A stretch of DNA of 64,000 nucleotides from Planctomycetia bacterium (GTDB lineage: Bacteria > Planctomycetota > Planctomycetia > Pirellulales > JACPPG01): positions 1-64,000 of the forward strand of contig JACPPG010000044.1 in NCBI GenBank assembly GCA_016191115.1, written 5' to 3'. The notes beneath the pieces were generated by a model, which ran no database searches, was not told where the DNA came from, and was given only the letters and a program-made list of their open reading frames with translations. Positions 52,607 to 61,527 of the stretch are shown in pieces (within the stretch, counting starts at the first letter, position 1; each line of letters begins with the position of its first letter). The position numbers and the translations under genes were made by a program.

Positions 52607-52730
52607 GGAGGTCTCCGGCGAAAGGAACCGACGATTGGTGACGCGCTGCCGGCGACGTCGGCGCCGGTGAGCGCAGCCGTAAGCGTATTGGCCGGCCGTC
52701 GCGCGTGCAAACCGTGGCCCGCCGCGTGCA

Positions 52731-52885
52731 GGGCCGTTCACAGATTTAAGCTTGCCGGCGGCGCACCGGCGGGAAAGTGGGACAGGCACCGAAGACGCAA
52801 CGTTCGTCTGAAAGGACTTGCGCTGTTTATGCTCGGAGCCAGTCCCATTTTCCCACCTCGCCATTTTGAAAAAAGAGAATGACCC
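52731..52885. repeat. GGGACTGGCTCCGAG/GGTGCCTGTCCC element, full copy 2 (inverted)
   Basis: Inverted relative to 41139-41298 and almost identical over about 155 nt, including the outer CAGGGCCGTTCACAGATTTAA end and TTTTGAAAAAAGAGAATGACC end. It lies upstream of the AcuI-like gene and ahead of trxA. Confidence 0.92.
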
Positions 52886-52960
52886 TGCCGCCGCGTGGCC
52901 CTGTTTAGCCGCCGCGGCTACGGGGCGCTAGCGTGCGCGGTCGGCAGTGCGCCCGTTTCG

Positions 52961-52988
52961 TTGACACCCCCCCGCCGGGTCCTATAAT
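52961..52988 (+). promoter_or_regulatory. Consensus sigma-70 promoter of trxA
   Basis: TTGACA (52961-52966), 16 nt of C-rich spacer, TATAAT (52983-52988): both boxes perfect. Leader of about 70 nt before the trxA start. Confidence 0.8.
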
Positions 52989-53066
52989 TCTCACACTGAA
53001 GCGGTTCGACAGAACAACTTGCATGCCGCTGGCCACTGCCGCGGGACGGTTTTAGGAGAAGAACAA

Positions 53067-53396
53067 ATGGCCGATAACGTGACCGAGCTGACCGACGGCA
53101 ACTTTCAATCCGAGGTCCTGGATAGCCAAGGCCCCGTGCTCGTGGACTTTTGGGCCCCCTGGTGCGGCCCTTGCCGGATGATCGCGCCGATGGTCGAGGA
53201 GTTGGCGCAGGAGTACAAGGGCGCGGTCAAGATCGGCAAGATCAACATCGACGACAGCCCCGGCGCGGCCACGCAATACGGCGTCAGCAGCATCCCCACG
53301 CTGATGATCTTCAAGGGGGGCGAAGTGGTCGACCGCTTCGTCGGCGTGCAGCCCAAGAGCCGCTTGGCGGCGGCGCTGGACGCGGCGAAGGAGTAG
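53067..53396 (+). CDS. trxA: Thioredoxin
   Basis: 109 residues from ATG 53067 with TAGGAGAAG upstream. [10 protein letters not shown] active site, [24 protein letters not shown] with cis-Pro, and [13 protein letters not shown]. Standard cytosolic thioredoxin that keeps protein thiols reduced. The near-perfect promoter suggests high constitutive expression. Confidence 0.95.
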   Translation: MADNVTELTDGNFQSEVLDSQGPVLVDFWAPWCGPCRMIAPMVEELAQEYKGAVKIGKINIDDSPGAATQYGVSSIPTLMIFKGGEVVDRFVGVQPKSRLAAALDAAKE

Positions 53397-53430
53397 GCCC
53401 GTTCGCGCCGCGGTGCGCCCGACCGCGAAG

Positions 53431-53458
53431 ACCGCCGGGATAAACCCGGCGGCTCGCT
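53431..53458. repeat. Palindrome GCCGGGATAAACCCGGC
   Basis: CCGCCGGGATAAACCCGGCGG followed by CTCGCTGC, 35 nt after trxA; same family as 22181-22213 and 27661-27690. Possible transcription stop. Confidence 0.85.
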
Positions 53459-53601
53459 GCTTCCGCGTCCGCAGCTCGTTTGCGGTGAACTTCTCTTGTT
53501 TGCCGTGCCGATCCTGGGAAAGTGGCGAACTCTCGCCGCTATGGAATCGCGCCAACGTGCTAGCAGCCAGCTTCTACGGCCCCCTTTGCTGACGTGGCCG
53601 C

Positions 53602-55107
53602 ATGTCGGAAACCACCCACGCCCGGCCTATAACTTCTCCCGCGGGCAGTTCGCCCGTCGCGAGCGGTTCCGGCACGCGCGTCGACCCCGCTCACGTGCTG
53701 GGTACGGCAAGTGCGGTCGATGCCGCGCCAGCCGCGCTGCCGCCGGCTAGGGGAGGCGCCGACGCACAAGACCGCGCGCTAGCGGCCGATCTTCTTCCGC
53801 GCGTCCGCCTGCAAGGGCGGCAACTGGCTCGTCTGCTCGCCCGGCGTCAGCAGGATCTGGATCGCCGCGAGGGACAGCAACAAGCCCAGGCGGCCGACCT
53901 GGAGAACGCCTGGCGCGCGGCCCGGCTGTGGCTCGTGGAGCGCGAACGGGAGCTGGGCGAGCGCGCCAGCGAGCTCGACCGGCGCGACCGCGAGCTATCG
54001 GATCGCGCCTCGCGCCTGTCGGCCGCCGAGGCGTACCACGAGGCCGCGCGACAAGAAGCGGATGCCGAGATGCGCCGTCGTGAGGACGAGGTGGCCCGGC
54101 GACACGCGGATGTCGAGCGGGCGATCGCGCGGCTCGCGCAACAGACGTCCGCGCACCAGGCGGCGCAACGCGAATGCGAAGCGCGCCGCGAGCGGGAGCA
54201 CGAGTCGCTGGTTCACGAGCGCCAGCAGATCGACAACCACCGCGAGACAAGCGTGGCCACGATCCGTCTGGCGCTTGCCGGGCTGGAACGGCGGCGGGCG
54301 GCAATCGAGGAACACGCCGCGGCCGTCGCGCGCCGGCGGGCCGAGCTCATCGAGATAAGCCGCCTCCCCAGCGCCGACCAGAAACGGTTCGCCCGCGAGC
54401 TTGAGGAAATCGCCGGCCGCCTATCCGCGCGGGAGGAGCACCTCAAAGAAGCCGAAGCGTGGCAAATCCGCGCCGAAGCGGAGCTGGTCGAGCTGCGCCG
54501 CCAGATCGACCTGGAGCGCGAGCGAACGGCCGACGAGGCGCGGGCCGCGCGGCAAAGGCTGGTCGAGCAGGATCGCGCGCAGGCCGCCGACGCGGCCCGG
54601 CAGCAGGAGGCGCTCGCCCGGCAGCGCGTGCAAATCGACGAGCGCCAGGTAGCGCTCGAACGGTTGCGGGCCGAGCTCGCCGCCGTGCATCGCGAAGCGC
54701 TCGAAGCCCGCGTGGCGGCGGAGGAGACGCTCGCGAATCTGTCGGGCACCGTCCCCTCGGCCACCTTAGTGCGTTCGCTGGCCGAGAGCCGCAAGCGGCT
54801 GGCCGATCATTGGCGGCTGGCCGCGGCGCGCATCGTCGAGGAGCGTGCCGCGCTTGTTGCGATGCGCGACGAGCTGGCGGGGCAGACGCCAAAGCTGCGC
54901 GCGCGGAAGGCCGAGCTCGAACAGTGGGTCGAGCACCGCAGGCGCGAATTCGACGAGGAGGCCGCGGCGCTAGCGGTTCGGGCGGAAGAGCTGCGCAAGC
55001 GCGAAAGTGAAGTCCGGGCCGAGCGCGCCACCTGGGACCGGGAACGACTCGACTTCGAGCGGCAATTGCGCGGCGTCGCCGCCCGGCTGCGCGAATCCGG
55101 CGAATAG
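53602..55107 (+). CDS. Coiled-coil protein of unknown function
   Basis: 501 residues, with a disordered Ala/Pro/Ser-rich start of about 55. Almost all the rest is heptad-rich, Arg/Glu/Ala-dense helix (LVERERELGERASELDRRDRE, then LERERTADEARAARQRLVEQ). A short non-helical break (SGTVPSATLVRSLAESRKRL) comes near residue 385. No signal peptide or enzymatic motif. Similar long coiled-coil proteins occur near this position in other planctomycetes, as far as I recall. It may be a cytoskeletal or scaffold protein. Confidence 0.75.
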   Translation: MSETTHARPITSPAGSSPVASGSGTRVDPAHVLGTASAVDAAPAALPPARGGADAQDRALAADLLPRVRLQGRQLARLLARRQQDLDRREGQQQAQAADLENAWRAARLWLVERERELGERASELDRRDRELSDRASRLSAAEAYHEAARQEADAEMRRREDEVARRHADVERAIARLAQQTSAHQAAQRECEARREREHESLVHERQQIDNHRETSVATIRLALAGLERRRAAIEEHAAAVARRRAELIEISRLPSADQKRFARELEEIAGRLSAREEHLKEAEAWQIRAEAELVELRRQIDLERERTADEARAARQRLVEQDRAQAADAARQQEALARQRVQIDERQVALERLRAELAAVHREALEARVAAEETLANLSGTVPSATLVRSLAESRKRLADHWRLAAARIVEERAALVAMRDELAGQTPKLRARKAELEQWVEHRRREFDEEAAALAVRAEELRKRESEVRAERATWDRERLDFERQLRGVAARLRESGE

Positions 55108-55123
55108 TCGAGCCCGCGTGCCT

Positions 55124-56092
55124 TTACCGCGACCGTGGCCTGCGCCGGGTCGGCGTGGCTTGTGCCGCGACGCTTGGCTCGGCCGCTGCGTCGTCAGCCT
55201 TGGCATCGCCGCGGTAGCTGGCCGTTTCGCCTGGGCTGTTGGTTTCCTTTGCGCGCTCTTGCCCTCGCGCCGCGGCTTGTTGCACGGCGGCCATCGCCGC
55301 GTGGACCACGTCAGGGCTGAAGTACGGTTCGGTCGAACCGCCCACGTGCTCCATCTGTTTCGAGGCCAGCGCGTCCCAGCTCATGCCGTTGGCAAGGTTC
55401 CAGGCGGCCGCCTGGGCCACTTGCTGCGTGAGTTTCCCTTCGCCCAGCATGCGGCACAATTCCTGAAGCGTTTTATTGGTCGTGTACTTCTCGATCGGCT
55501 TGATCTCGTAGGCGACCCACGGTTGCGGATCGGGCTTGCCATGCTCGAGGCACACGCAGGCGACTTTCAGCCGGGCGACTTTTTCGGGCGCAACGTTGAA
55601 GAAGCCGCCGCCACCGCCCATCCCTCCGCCGCCAAATCCTCCGCCGCCAAACCCGCCACCGCCGCCGCCGAAACCGCCACCACCGCCGCCGAAACCGCCG
55701 CCCACGCTTTGGTTGGCGCCGCCGCCGCCGAAATTACCGGCGCCCCCCACGCCACCGCCGCCGCGGCCCACTCCGCCGAGTTGGGCCAGCACGGGCACGC
55801 CCGCGAACGCCGGCGGAAGCTGCACGTTGAGCGGCTTGTCGGTCTTGTTCTCGATCATCACGTTCGCTTGCGTCGAATCCTTGACGATGATCTTCACCTT
55901 CAGGCGCTCGTCTTCAATGCCCTTGAAGAGGTCGACCGACTCGTTGTCGGGATTGAACGCACCGGGACGTGGCGCTTTCGCGCGGCGCTCGGCGGCCAAG
56001 GCGACCGACGGCACGAGCATCGCCACGGCGACAATCGTGACCAGTACGAACGACAGCAATCGCATACTGTTGGCCTCGCGGTTTCGCGTCAT
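55124..56092 (-). CDS. Exported Gly-rich protein
   Basis: 322 residues from ATG 56092, with GAAGAGG about 9 nt upstream; ATG 56065 is an alternative. Signal peptide RLLSFVLVTIVAVAMLVPSVALA. N-terminal domain (VDLFKGIEDERLKVKIIVKDS, ANVMIENKTDKPLNVQLPPAF) followed by about 70 residues of GGGGGFGGGG-type repeats (about 110-180). The C-terminal helical domain contains YTTNKTLQELCRMLGEGKL and AAAWNLANGMSWDALASKQ. The family is unnamed to me. The Gly tract may be a flexible spacer or aggregation-prone region. Confidence 0.72.
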   Translation of the reverse strand: MTRNREANSMRLLSFVLVTIVAVAMLVPSVALAAERRAKAPRPGAFNPDNESVDLFKGIEDERLKVKIIVKDSTQANVMIENKTDKPLNVQLPPAFAGVPVLAQLGGVGRGGGGVGGAGNFGGGGANQSVGGGFGGGGGGFGGGGGGFGGGGFGGGGMGGGGGFFNVAPEKVARLKVACVCLEHGKPDPQPWVAYEIKPIEKYTTNKTLQELCRMLGEGKLTQQVAQAAAWNLANGMSWDALASKQMEHVGGSTEPYFSPDVVHAAMAAVQQAAARGQERAKETNSPGETASYRGDAKADDAAAEPSVAAQATPTRRRPRSR

Positions 56093-56375
56093 GGCGACAC
56101 CTCTTCTCCCGTCAAGCGGTTGTTCCTGTTCTTTTGCGCTTCCGGCACGGGAAGCGCGGTCGAGGGCCACCCCCGGACGGGACGACCCTTCCAACCTTTT
56201 GAGCCTAATCCCCCCGGCCCCAAATGCCAAGCAAAAAGACCACCGCCAGGCCGTCGTCGTCCCCTCCCCGGTGCCCACAGAGCACCCTACGGGCTGCGGG
56301 AAAGCGGGCTAAGCCGCGAAGCGAAGGCTCGGCCCCCCACTGCCCCCGGATGCCCAGCGCGATCTGGCCACCCTT

Positions 56376-56801
56376 TCACGGCAGGACGTCCGGCTCGACC
56401 TGGTAGCCGTCCGCCAGGCTGTTGGTCGAATTGAACATGGCCACCACGGCCATCAACTCGCCGAGGCCTTCGTCGTCCAAACCCAGCTTCTTGACGGCCG
56501 CCGTGTGCGAATTGACGCAGTAGGCGCAGCCGTTGGTGGCCGAGACCGCCAGGGCGATCATTTCCTTGGTCAAAGCGTCCAACCGGCCCGGCGCCATGGT
56601 GGCCTTGAGCCGCGCCCAGATCTGCTCCAAGAGCGGCGGATGACTGGCGAGCGTCTTCCAGAAGTTCGGCACGAAGTCGATCTGTTTCGTGGCCTTGATG
56701 TCGTCGTAAATCTCCCGCACGCGCCCGGTGGCCTCCGATTCCTCGACCATCGGCACGGTTGCCGGCCCGCGCGTCTTGGGCTGTTTTGGTGTTGCGTGCA
56801 C
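56376..56801 (-). CDS. AhpD-like/carboxymuconolactone decarboxylase family protein
   Basis: 141 residues. Core TKEMIALAVSATNGCAYCVNSHTAAVKKLG contains the CxxC-x3-H of AhpD-type alkylhydroperoxidases; EIYDDIKATKQIDFVPNFWKTLA is the usual approach. It probably reduces peroxides with a dithiol partner. It stands alone. trxA lies 3 kb away but not in the same operon. Confidence 0.88.
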   Translation of the reverse strand: MHATPKQPKTRGPATVPMVEESEATGRVREIYDDIKATKQIDFVPNFWKTLASHPPLLEQIWARLKATMAPGRLDALTKEMIALAVSATNGCAYCVNSHTAAVKKLGLDDEGLGELMAVVAMFNSTNSLADGYQVEPDVLP

Positions 56802-57007
56802 GGCTTGTCTCCGTCATGGCCTCGCGATGCGCCGCTACCCACATTCAGGCGCTCGCGTCCATCATATCGCCAACGATGTCTAGCCGATGCGCTCCCCCGA
56901 CTGGCGTGGCCGTTTCAGCCCTCTACCGGAGACGTGTTCTGGAATCGACGACACCTGGATCGTTTTCTTCGTGTCTTCGTGGTTCCACGCCCGGTGAGAG
57001 ACGCGCG

Positions 57008-58336
57008 CTAGATTAACTCGCGGATCGGCCGGGCGGCCTCGGGCAGGATCGACACGGGGCGATCGGCGGCGTCCTTCACGAACGTGTGCGAGTCGAGGCC
57101 CAGGCTGTGATAGATCGTGGCCAGCACGTCCTGGTAATGCACGCGGCGGCTGGCGGCGTGCGCGCCGATCTTGTCGGTTGAGCCGATGACCTGCCCGGCG
57201 CGCATGCCGCCGCCGGCCAGGATCGCGCTATTGACGGGCGCCCAGTGGTCGCGGCCGGCGTCCTTGTTGATCTTGGGCGTGCGGCCGAATTCGCCCCACA
57301 CCACCAGCGTCACGTCTTGGGCCAGTCCGCGCTGGTGCAGGTCTTCGACCAGAGCCGAAATCGCTTGATCGAAGGCCGGCAGGCGCTCCTTGAGAACACC
57401 GAAATTGTTGCCGTGCGTGTCCCAAAAGCCGAAGGCCACGGTGACCGCGCGGGCGCCCGCCTCGACCAACCGCCGGGCCACGAGCAGTTGATCGTTCCAC
57501 TCGGGCGCGCCGTCCCCTTGATGCTGCGGCGAGCCGCGGCCGTAGCGATCGCGAATCGCCACCGGCTCTTTCTCCACGTCCATCGCGTCGGCCAGCTTGG
57601 AGCTGGTGAGCACGTCGAACGCCCGGCGGTATGACGCGTCTAGCCGTTCGACGCCGGCGCTATCGACCGCGCGGCGAAAGTCGTCGAAGCTGGCCAGCAG
57701 TTGCCGGCGGGCGCCGAACTGGTCGCTCGACACGAACCGCAGCTTCATGCTGGCCAGGTCCTCGCCGTCGGCCTTGGTGCCGGCCGCGGCGCTACCGAGC
57801 ATGCCCGGCCCGGGGCTGTTGTACGGCCGGTGCTGCATCGTGGGAAAGAGATCGACGAACGGCGGAACCAGCGGATCGACCGGCCCGGCCAGCCGCGCGA
57901 CGACCGACCCGAAGCTCGGCCGCCCCTCGCGCAGCGACGTGCTCATCGGGTAACCGGTCACGTTCTGAAAGCTCGAATGCTCGTCGCGCAGGCCCACGAT
58001 CGAGCGGACCACCGCCACGCGATCCATCACCGCGGCCATCTTCGGCAAGAGCTCGCACACCTGCACGCCCGGCACGACTGTATCGATCGGGCGGAACTCG
58101 CCGCGAACCTCGGCCGGCGCGTCGGGCTTCAGATCGAACGTGTCCTGGTGGGCCATCCCGCCCGACAGGTACACCATGATCACCGCCTTGTGCGAACGGC
58201 GGATGCCGGCGTGGTCCTCGGCCTTGAGCAATTGCGGCAGGCTCAAGCCACCCATCGCCAGCCCACCGACTTTTAGAAAGCCGCGGCGGGTAAGGCCGTC
58301 GCAATAGCGGTGCTTGCGTCCGAGGAGCGTGAACAT
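57008..58336 (-). CDS. DUF1501 domain-containing protein (Tat-exported), second copy
   Basis: 442 residues. Twin-arginine signal LTRRGFLKVGGLAMGGLSL at about residue 15. DUF1501 motifs: VIMVYLSGGMAHQDTFDLKPD, VAFGFWDTHGNNFGVLKE, VVWGEFGRTPKINKDAGRDHW. It differs from the first copy by an insertion and has no DUF1549/DUF1553 gene beside it in this window. Confidence 0.9.
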   Translation of the reverse strand: MFTLLGRKHRYCDGLTRRGFLKVGGLAMGGLSLPQLLKAEDHAGIRRSHKAVIMVYLSGGMAHQDTFDLKPDAPAEVRGEFRPIDTVVPGVQVCELLPKMAAVMDRVAVVRSIVGLRDEHSSFQNVTGYPMSTSLREGRPSFGSVVARLAGPVDPLVPPFVDLFPTMQHRPYNSPGPGMLGSAAAGTKADGEDLASMKLRFVSSDQFGARRQLLASFDDFRRAVDSAGVERLDASYRRAFDVLTSSKLADAMDVEKEPVAIRDRYGRGSPQHQGDGAPEWNDQLLVARRLVEAGARAVTVAFGFWDTHGNNFGVLKERLPAFDQAISALVEDLHQRGLAQDVTLVVWGEFGRTPKINKDAGRDHWAPVNSAILAGGGMRAGQVIGSTDKIGAHAASRRVHYQDVLATIYHSLGLDSHTFVKDAADRPVSILPEAARPIRELI

Positions 58337-58465
58337 GCGGGAGGCTTGCGGCTCATTGTGAAGGCGGGAGCACGGCCACGGGCATGTTGCGCCGGGCCGC
58401 GCGCGGGGCAGGCGTTGCTTGCGTCAGTGTAGCCGGCCCGCGCGGCCGGAGAAAGACCGCGGTGA

Positions 58466-58500
58466 TTTAGGGGAGGGGGAGGCTCCCGCCGAGCCGCGCC
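58466..58500. repeat. GGAGGCTCCCGCCGAGCC repeat
   Basis: AGGGGGAGGCTCCCGCCGAGCCGCG is a half-copy of the repeat at 15251-15323. Intergenic, between the DUF1501 and PEP-CTERM genes. Confidence 0.5.
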
Positions 58501-58515
58501 GAAGCGGGACGGAAG

Positions 58516-59705
58516 TCACGCTCCTCTGCGAAGAAGATAGAGTGTTCTGGATGCAACGAGAGTCAAGAGCCCCAGCACCGCCAGCGCGATCGTCGACGGC
58601 TCGGGGACGTTGCCGATTACCAAGAGATCCTGCGGGTTCGCAAAGATCGGCCCCGTACCGTTTGCGGCATCAGAAAGAATCGTCCGGTTGCCCGTGAGGG
58701 GGTCGATTCTGAGCACCGCCTGGAGCCCATCCTCTGCCAGGAAGATCGTGCCGTCGGCAGCAACGCCAATGCCTGCCGGCCCATTCTGGGTGAGCAGGGG
58801 ACCGGTGCCAACGAACCTGCCCGAAAGTTGGGTTACAGTGCCCGTCAAAGGGTCCACTCGATACACACGATCAAAATCGCGAGTGGACATGAACAGATCG
58901 CCAGAGGGGCCAAAAGTAATGTCAACCGGGATCTGAGGGTCGGGCGGCGCCTGAACAAAGATGCTTCGGTCGCCCGTCGACAGGTTAACCTTAAGCACTT
59001 GCCGGTAGGGATAGTTAGTCGTAAAGATGTCGTCACCAGCCACGGCAAACCCGCTTGGTATCGAAAGGCCCGGGCCGGCGCCCACGCCGCCTCCAGAAAT
59101 GAACGCGCGATTGCCGGTGAGCGGATCAATAGAGAGCACGCGGCCTCCGCCGCTGCCAGTTGCGTCCGAAACGATGATCTGATCGCCGACCTGCTGTACG
59201 CCATACAACGTCTGAAGGTTTGGACCGACTCCAGGTCCGCCGTTCGCGGAAAGAACAGTCCGATTCCCGTTGCTGGATCGACGCGAAACAGCGAGAACCC
59301 ACTCCCGACGAGCAGGTCTCCGTTGGAAGCTAGTGCCACACCGATCGGACCGAGCAAGCTCGGACCGGTTCCCACAGTGTCGTCCGAGATAATGGTGCGA
59401 TCGCCAGTGACCGGGTCGATCCTGACGAGACCATACTTGTTGTCCGAGCTACTCGGATTGTAAGTTCCGATCGCCGTTGTGATCACGATGTCGCCCGGAT
59501 GCAGCTCGACGGCGCGGGATTGCGTGGGCAAGGCAAGAAGAAGAGCCGTAATGCCGGCGAGCGCCAAGGGCGCCGCGCGGGATGTGCGGCGGGAGCCGCC
59601 ACGATCAAGTCGGGAAGGTCTCACTAGCTGGCCTGTATTCAAGACGCTCTGCAAACGGCGAAAAAGGCAATCAACCGGCTGCCGATGCGCAGCCAGCGAA
59701 ATCAA
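58516..59705 (-). pseudogene. PEP-CTERM beta-propeller protein, frameshifted
   Basis: Two overlapping frames make one protein. The N-terminal frame (59705 down to about 59272) has a signal-like ALAGITALLLALPTQSRA and repeats such as GLVRIDPVTGDRTIISDD. At FRVDPATG the frame slips; the other frame continues NGNRTVLSANGGPG and further repeats to VPEPSTIALAVLGLLTLVAS and RRG, a classic PEP-CTERM sorting tail. One added base in the GGGAATCGG stretch near 59270 restores 'DPATGNRTVLS', the repeat consensus. About six NHL/SMP-30-like blades are expected. Decayed gene or sequencing error. Confidence 0.85.
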
Positions 59706-59928
59706 TCCTACTCCCAGTCCAACTTATCCATCCACGGAGGGCGTTGCAACGAAAACGCGGATTATCTGTTGGCAGGGCGCGCGGGTTTGCCGACACCAGC
59801 GAATTCGGTCCCAGCAGCCGCGTAATGGCCGGGAAACCCAAGCGAGAGCGGCGCGCCCGGAGGACTCTTTCCGTCCATGGGAATGGACCCGGCTTGCGCA
59901 GGCGCCCGGTGTCTGCTATCGTATCAGT

Positions 59929-60195
59929 ATGAGTCTGACCAACGAGCCACATCAGGCGTTCCATCGCGGCACCGCGCCAATTTTCGAGCTATTGACGCCC
60001 GAGCAAACGCGAAAGCTTGCCGATCTACGCGCCGACGCGGGGCTCACGGTGCGCTTGTCTGAGTTGGCTGAAAAGGCGAACGAAGGTGAATTGTCCGGGC
60101 GCGAACGGGCGGAGTACGAAGCCTACATCGAGGCGAATAACCTTCTCGCGACGTTGCAGGCGGAAGCCCGTTTCCGGCTCTCTGCTCGTTCCTGA
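59929..60195 (+). CDS. Small partner protein of HNH endonuclease
   Basis: 88 residues from ATG 59929. Predicted helical: LLTPEQTRKLADLRADAGLT, ELAEKANEGELSGRERAEY, ANNLLATLQAEARFRLSA. The stop is 3 nt before the ATG of the HNH gene, so the two are translationally close. As I recall, short proteins with 'LAEKANEGELT..ERAEYE.Y....' regularly precede HNH genes in bacteria. Possibly an inhibitor or specificity partner. Confidence 0.75.
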   Translation: MSLTNEPHQAFHRGTAPIFELLTPEQTRKLADLRADAGLTVRLSELAEKANEGELSGRERAEYEAYIEANNLLATLQAEARFRLSARS

Positions 60196-60198
60196 GCC

Positions 60199-60588
60199 AT
60201 GGACGCGAAACTCCGGGCCGCGGTGTACGAACGGGCTGCCCAATGCTGCGAGTATTGCCGCCGCCAGCAGGTCGATTCTCCGCTGATCCCATTTCATGTC
60301 GAGCACATCATTCCCCGCAAGCATGGCGGCGATGATGCCTTGGAGAACCTTTGCCTGGCATGTCCCGATTGCAACTTGCAAAAGGGAAGCGATCTGACGG
60401 GCATCGATCCCCAAACCGGCATGGTCACCCGGCTATTCAATCCTAGGGCCCAACAGTGGAGCGAGCATTTCGCATGGGAGGGCGTGCGGATCGTGGGGAC
60501 AACGGCGACGGGACGAACAACCGTCCACCTTCTGGATTTGAACTCCCCGGCCAGATTGCGGTTACGGCTGGCCGCGTCACGCGAGTAG
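60199..60588 (+). CDS. HNH endonuclease
   Basis: 129 residues. Zinc-finger-like CCEYCRRQ, the HNH core FHVEHIIPRKHGGDDALENL, and CLACPDCNLQKGSDLTGIDP. This gives a complete HNH with CxxC pairs. It should cut DNA. The rest (TRLFNPRAQQWSEHFAWEGV, TTVHLLDLNSPARLRLR) follows the common stand-alone type. It is encoded 3 nt after its small partner and not near phage or restriction genes. Confidence 0.88.
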   Translation: MDAKLRAAVYERAAQCCEYCRRQQVDSPLIPFHVEHIIPRKHGGDDALENLCLACPDCNLQKGSDLTGIDPQTGMVTRLFNPRAQQWSEHFAWEGVRIVGTTATGRTTVHLLDLNSPARLRLRLAASRE

Positions 60589-60657
60589 GACACGAGATGG
60601 GCCGAAACCGGGAGCGGTCGTGCCCTAGTTGCTGTGCTTGAGACGAGGACGGATTGC

Positions 60658-61527
60658 TCAGCCTCGGTCAACTCGCCCTGAGGCCACGACGCGGTGGAAG
60701 TGCAGCCGCACCTCGCGATCCACCACGCGCCGCACGCCTTCCACCAGGCAGTGCGGCTCGTTGTCCTCTTGCCCCAGGCGAATGATGTCCGCGAGCGGCA
60801 TTCCCGGCGGGACCGTGAACGTCGATTGATAAATGATCTGGTTGCCGGCATCCAGGTCGGGAACGATGAAGTGGCAGGTGGCCCCGTACGTCAGCATCCG
60901 GCTGGCGTGGGCCTCGTGATACGGCCGCAGCCCGGGGAAGCTGGGCAATAGCCCATGATGGAGGTTGATGATTCGCCCACCGGCATACTCCCAGCAGGTT
61001 GCCGGCGGCAACAGGCGCATGTAGCGGGCGAGCACGACGTAGTCGATCGAGTACTCGTCCAGAAGGGCGACCATCCGCTGGTCGTCGGCTACGCCCGACG
61101 AGTCTCCGATCATGTGCCAGTCGACACTGAATTGCTCGGCGAGCGAGCGGCAATTGGGCCGATTGCCGAGCATTAGCGCCGCTTCCGCCTTGATGCGGCC
61201 GTCGCGTACCGCGCGCAATAGCGCGAGCGCCGGCTCGTGCCTGTACGTGGCGCAGATGGCCAACCGCGGTCGAGCCGCGCGGACCTCGGGCGACCAGGCG
61301 CGGATCGACAAGCCGGTCCGCCGCGCGATGTCCTTCATGGCAACGCCCAGATCGGCGAAGCGGTCGTCCGGCAGCTCCACGCGCAAGAGCATGGCGAAGA
61401 CGCGCTCCTCGTCGTGGTCGTACATCTGGATTTCGGCGATGTTGGCGCCTTGGCCGGTGACGTAGTGCACGATCGGGTCGGCGAGGCCGCGATTGTCGGG
61501 GCCGACGGCTGTGATGTTGACTTGCAT
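60658..61527 (-). CDS. purU: Formyltetrahydrofolate deformylase
   Basis: 289 residues. N-terminal ACT domain (VNITAVGPDNRGLADPIVHYV), then the formyltransferase-fold domain with RLAICATYRHEPALALL, the catalytic region INLHHGLLPSFPG (Asn and His) and GATCHFIVPDLDAGNQIIYQ (Asp). It releases formate from 10-formyl-THF. The family start is usually followed by 'C.D..GI'; here GPDNRGLADPI keeps the shape. Confidence 0.92.
   Translation of the reverse strand: MQVNITAVGPDNRGLADPIVHYVTGQGANIAEIQMYDHDEERVFAMLLRVELPDDRFADLGVAMKDIARRTGLSIRAWSPEVRAARPRLAICATYRHEPALALLRAVRDGRIKAEAALMLGNRPNCRSLAEQFSVDWHMIGDSSGVADDQRMVALLDEYSIDYVVLARYMRLLPPATCWEYAGGRIINLHHGLLPSFPGLRPYHEAHASRMLTYGATCHFIVPDLDAGNQIIYQSTFTVPPGMPLADIIRLGQEDNEPHCLVEGVRRVVDREVRLHFHRVVASGRVDRG

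Noticed and set aside
51602..52864. Longer start for the AcuI-like reductase
   Set aside because: The extra 86 residues are encoded by the 155-bp repeat element; ATG 52606 has a GGAG and the family start.
59929..60588. Classical toxin-antitoxin pair
   Set aside because: The HNH protein is a nuclease with full zinc site and the small protein has no DNA-binding motif; kept as an uncharacterised module.
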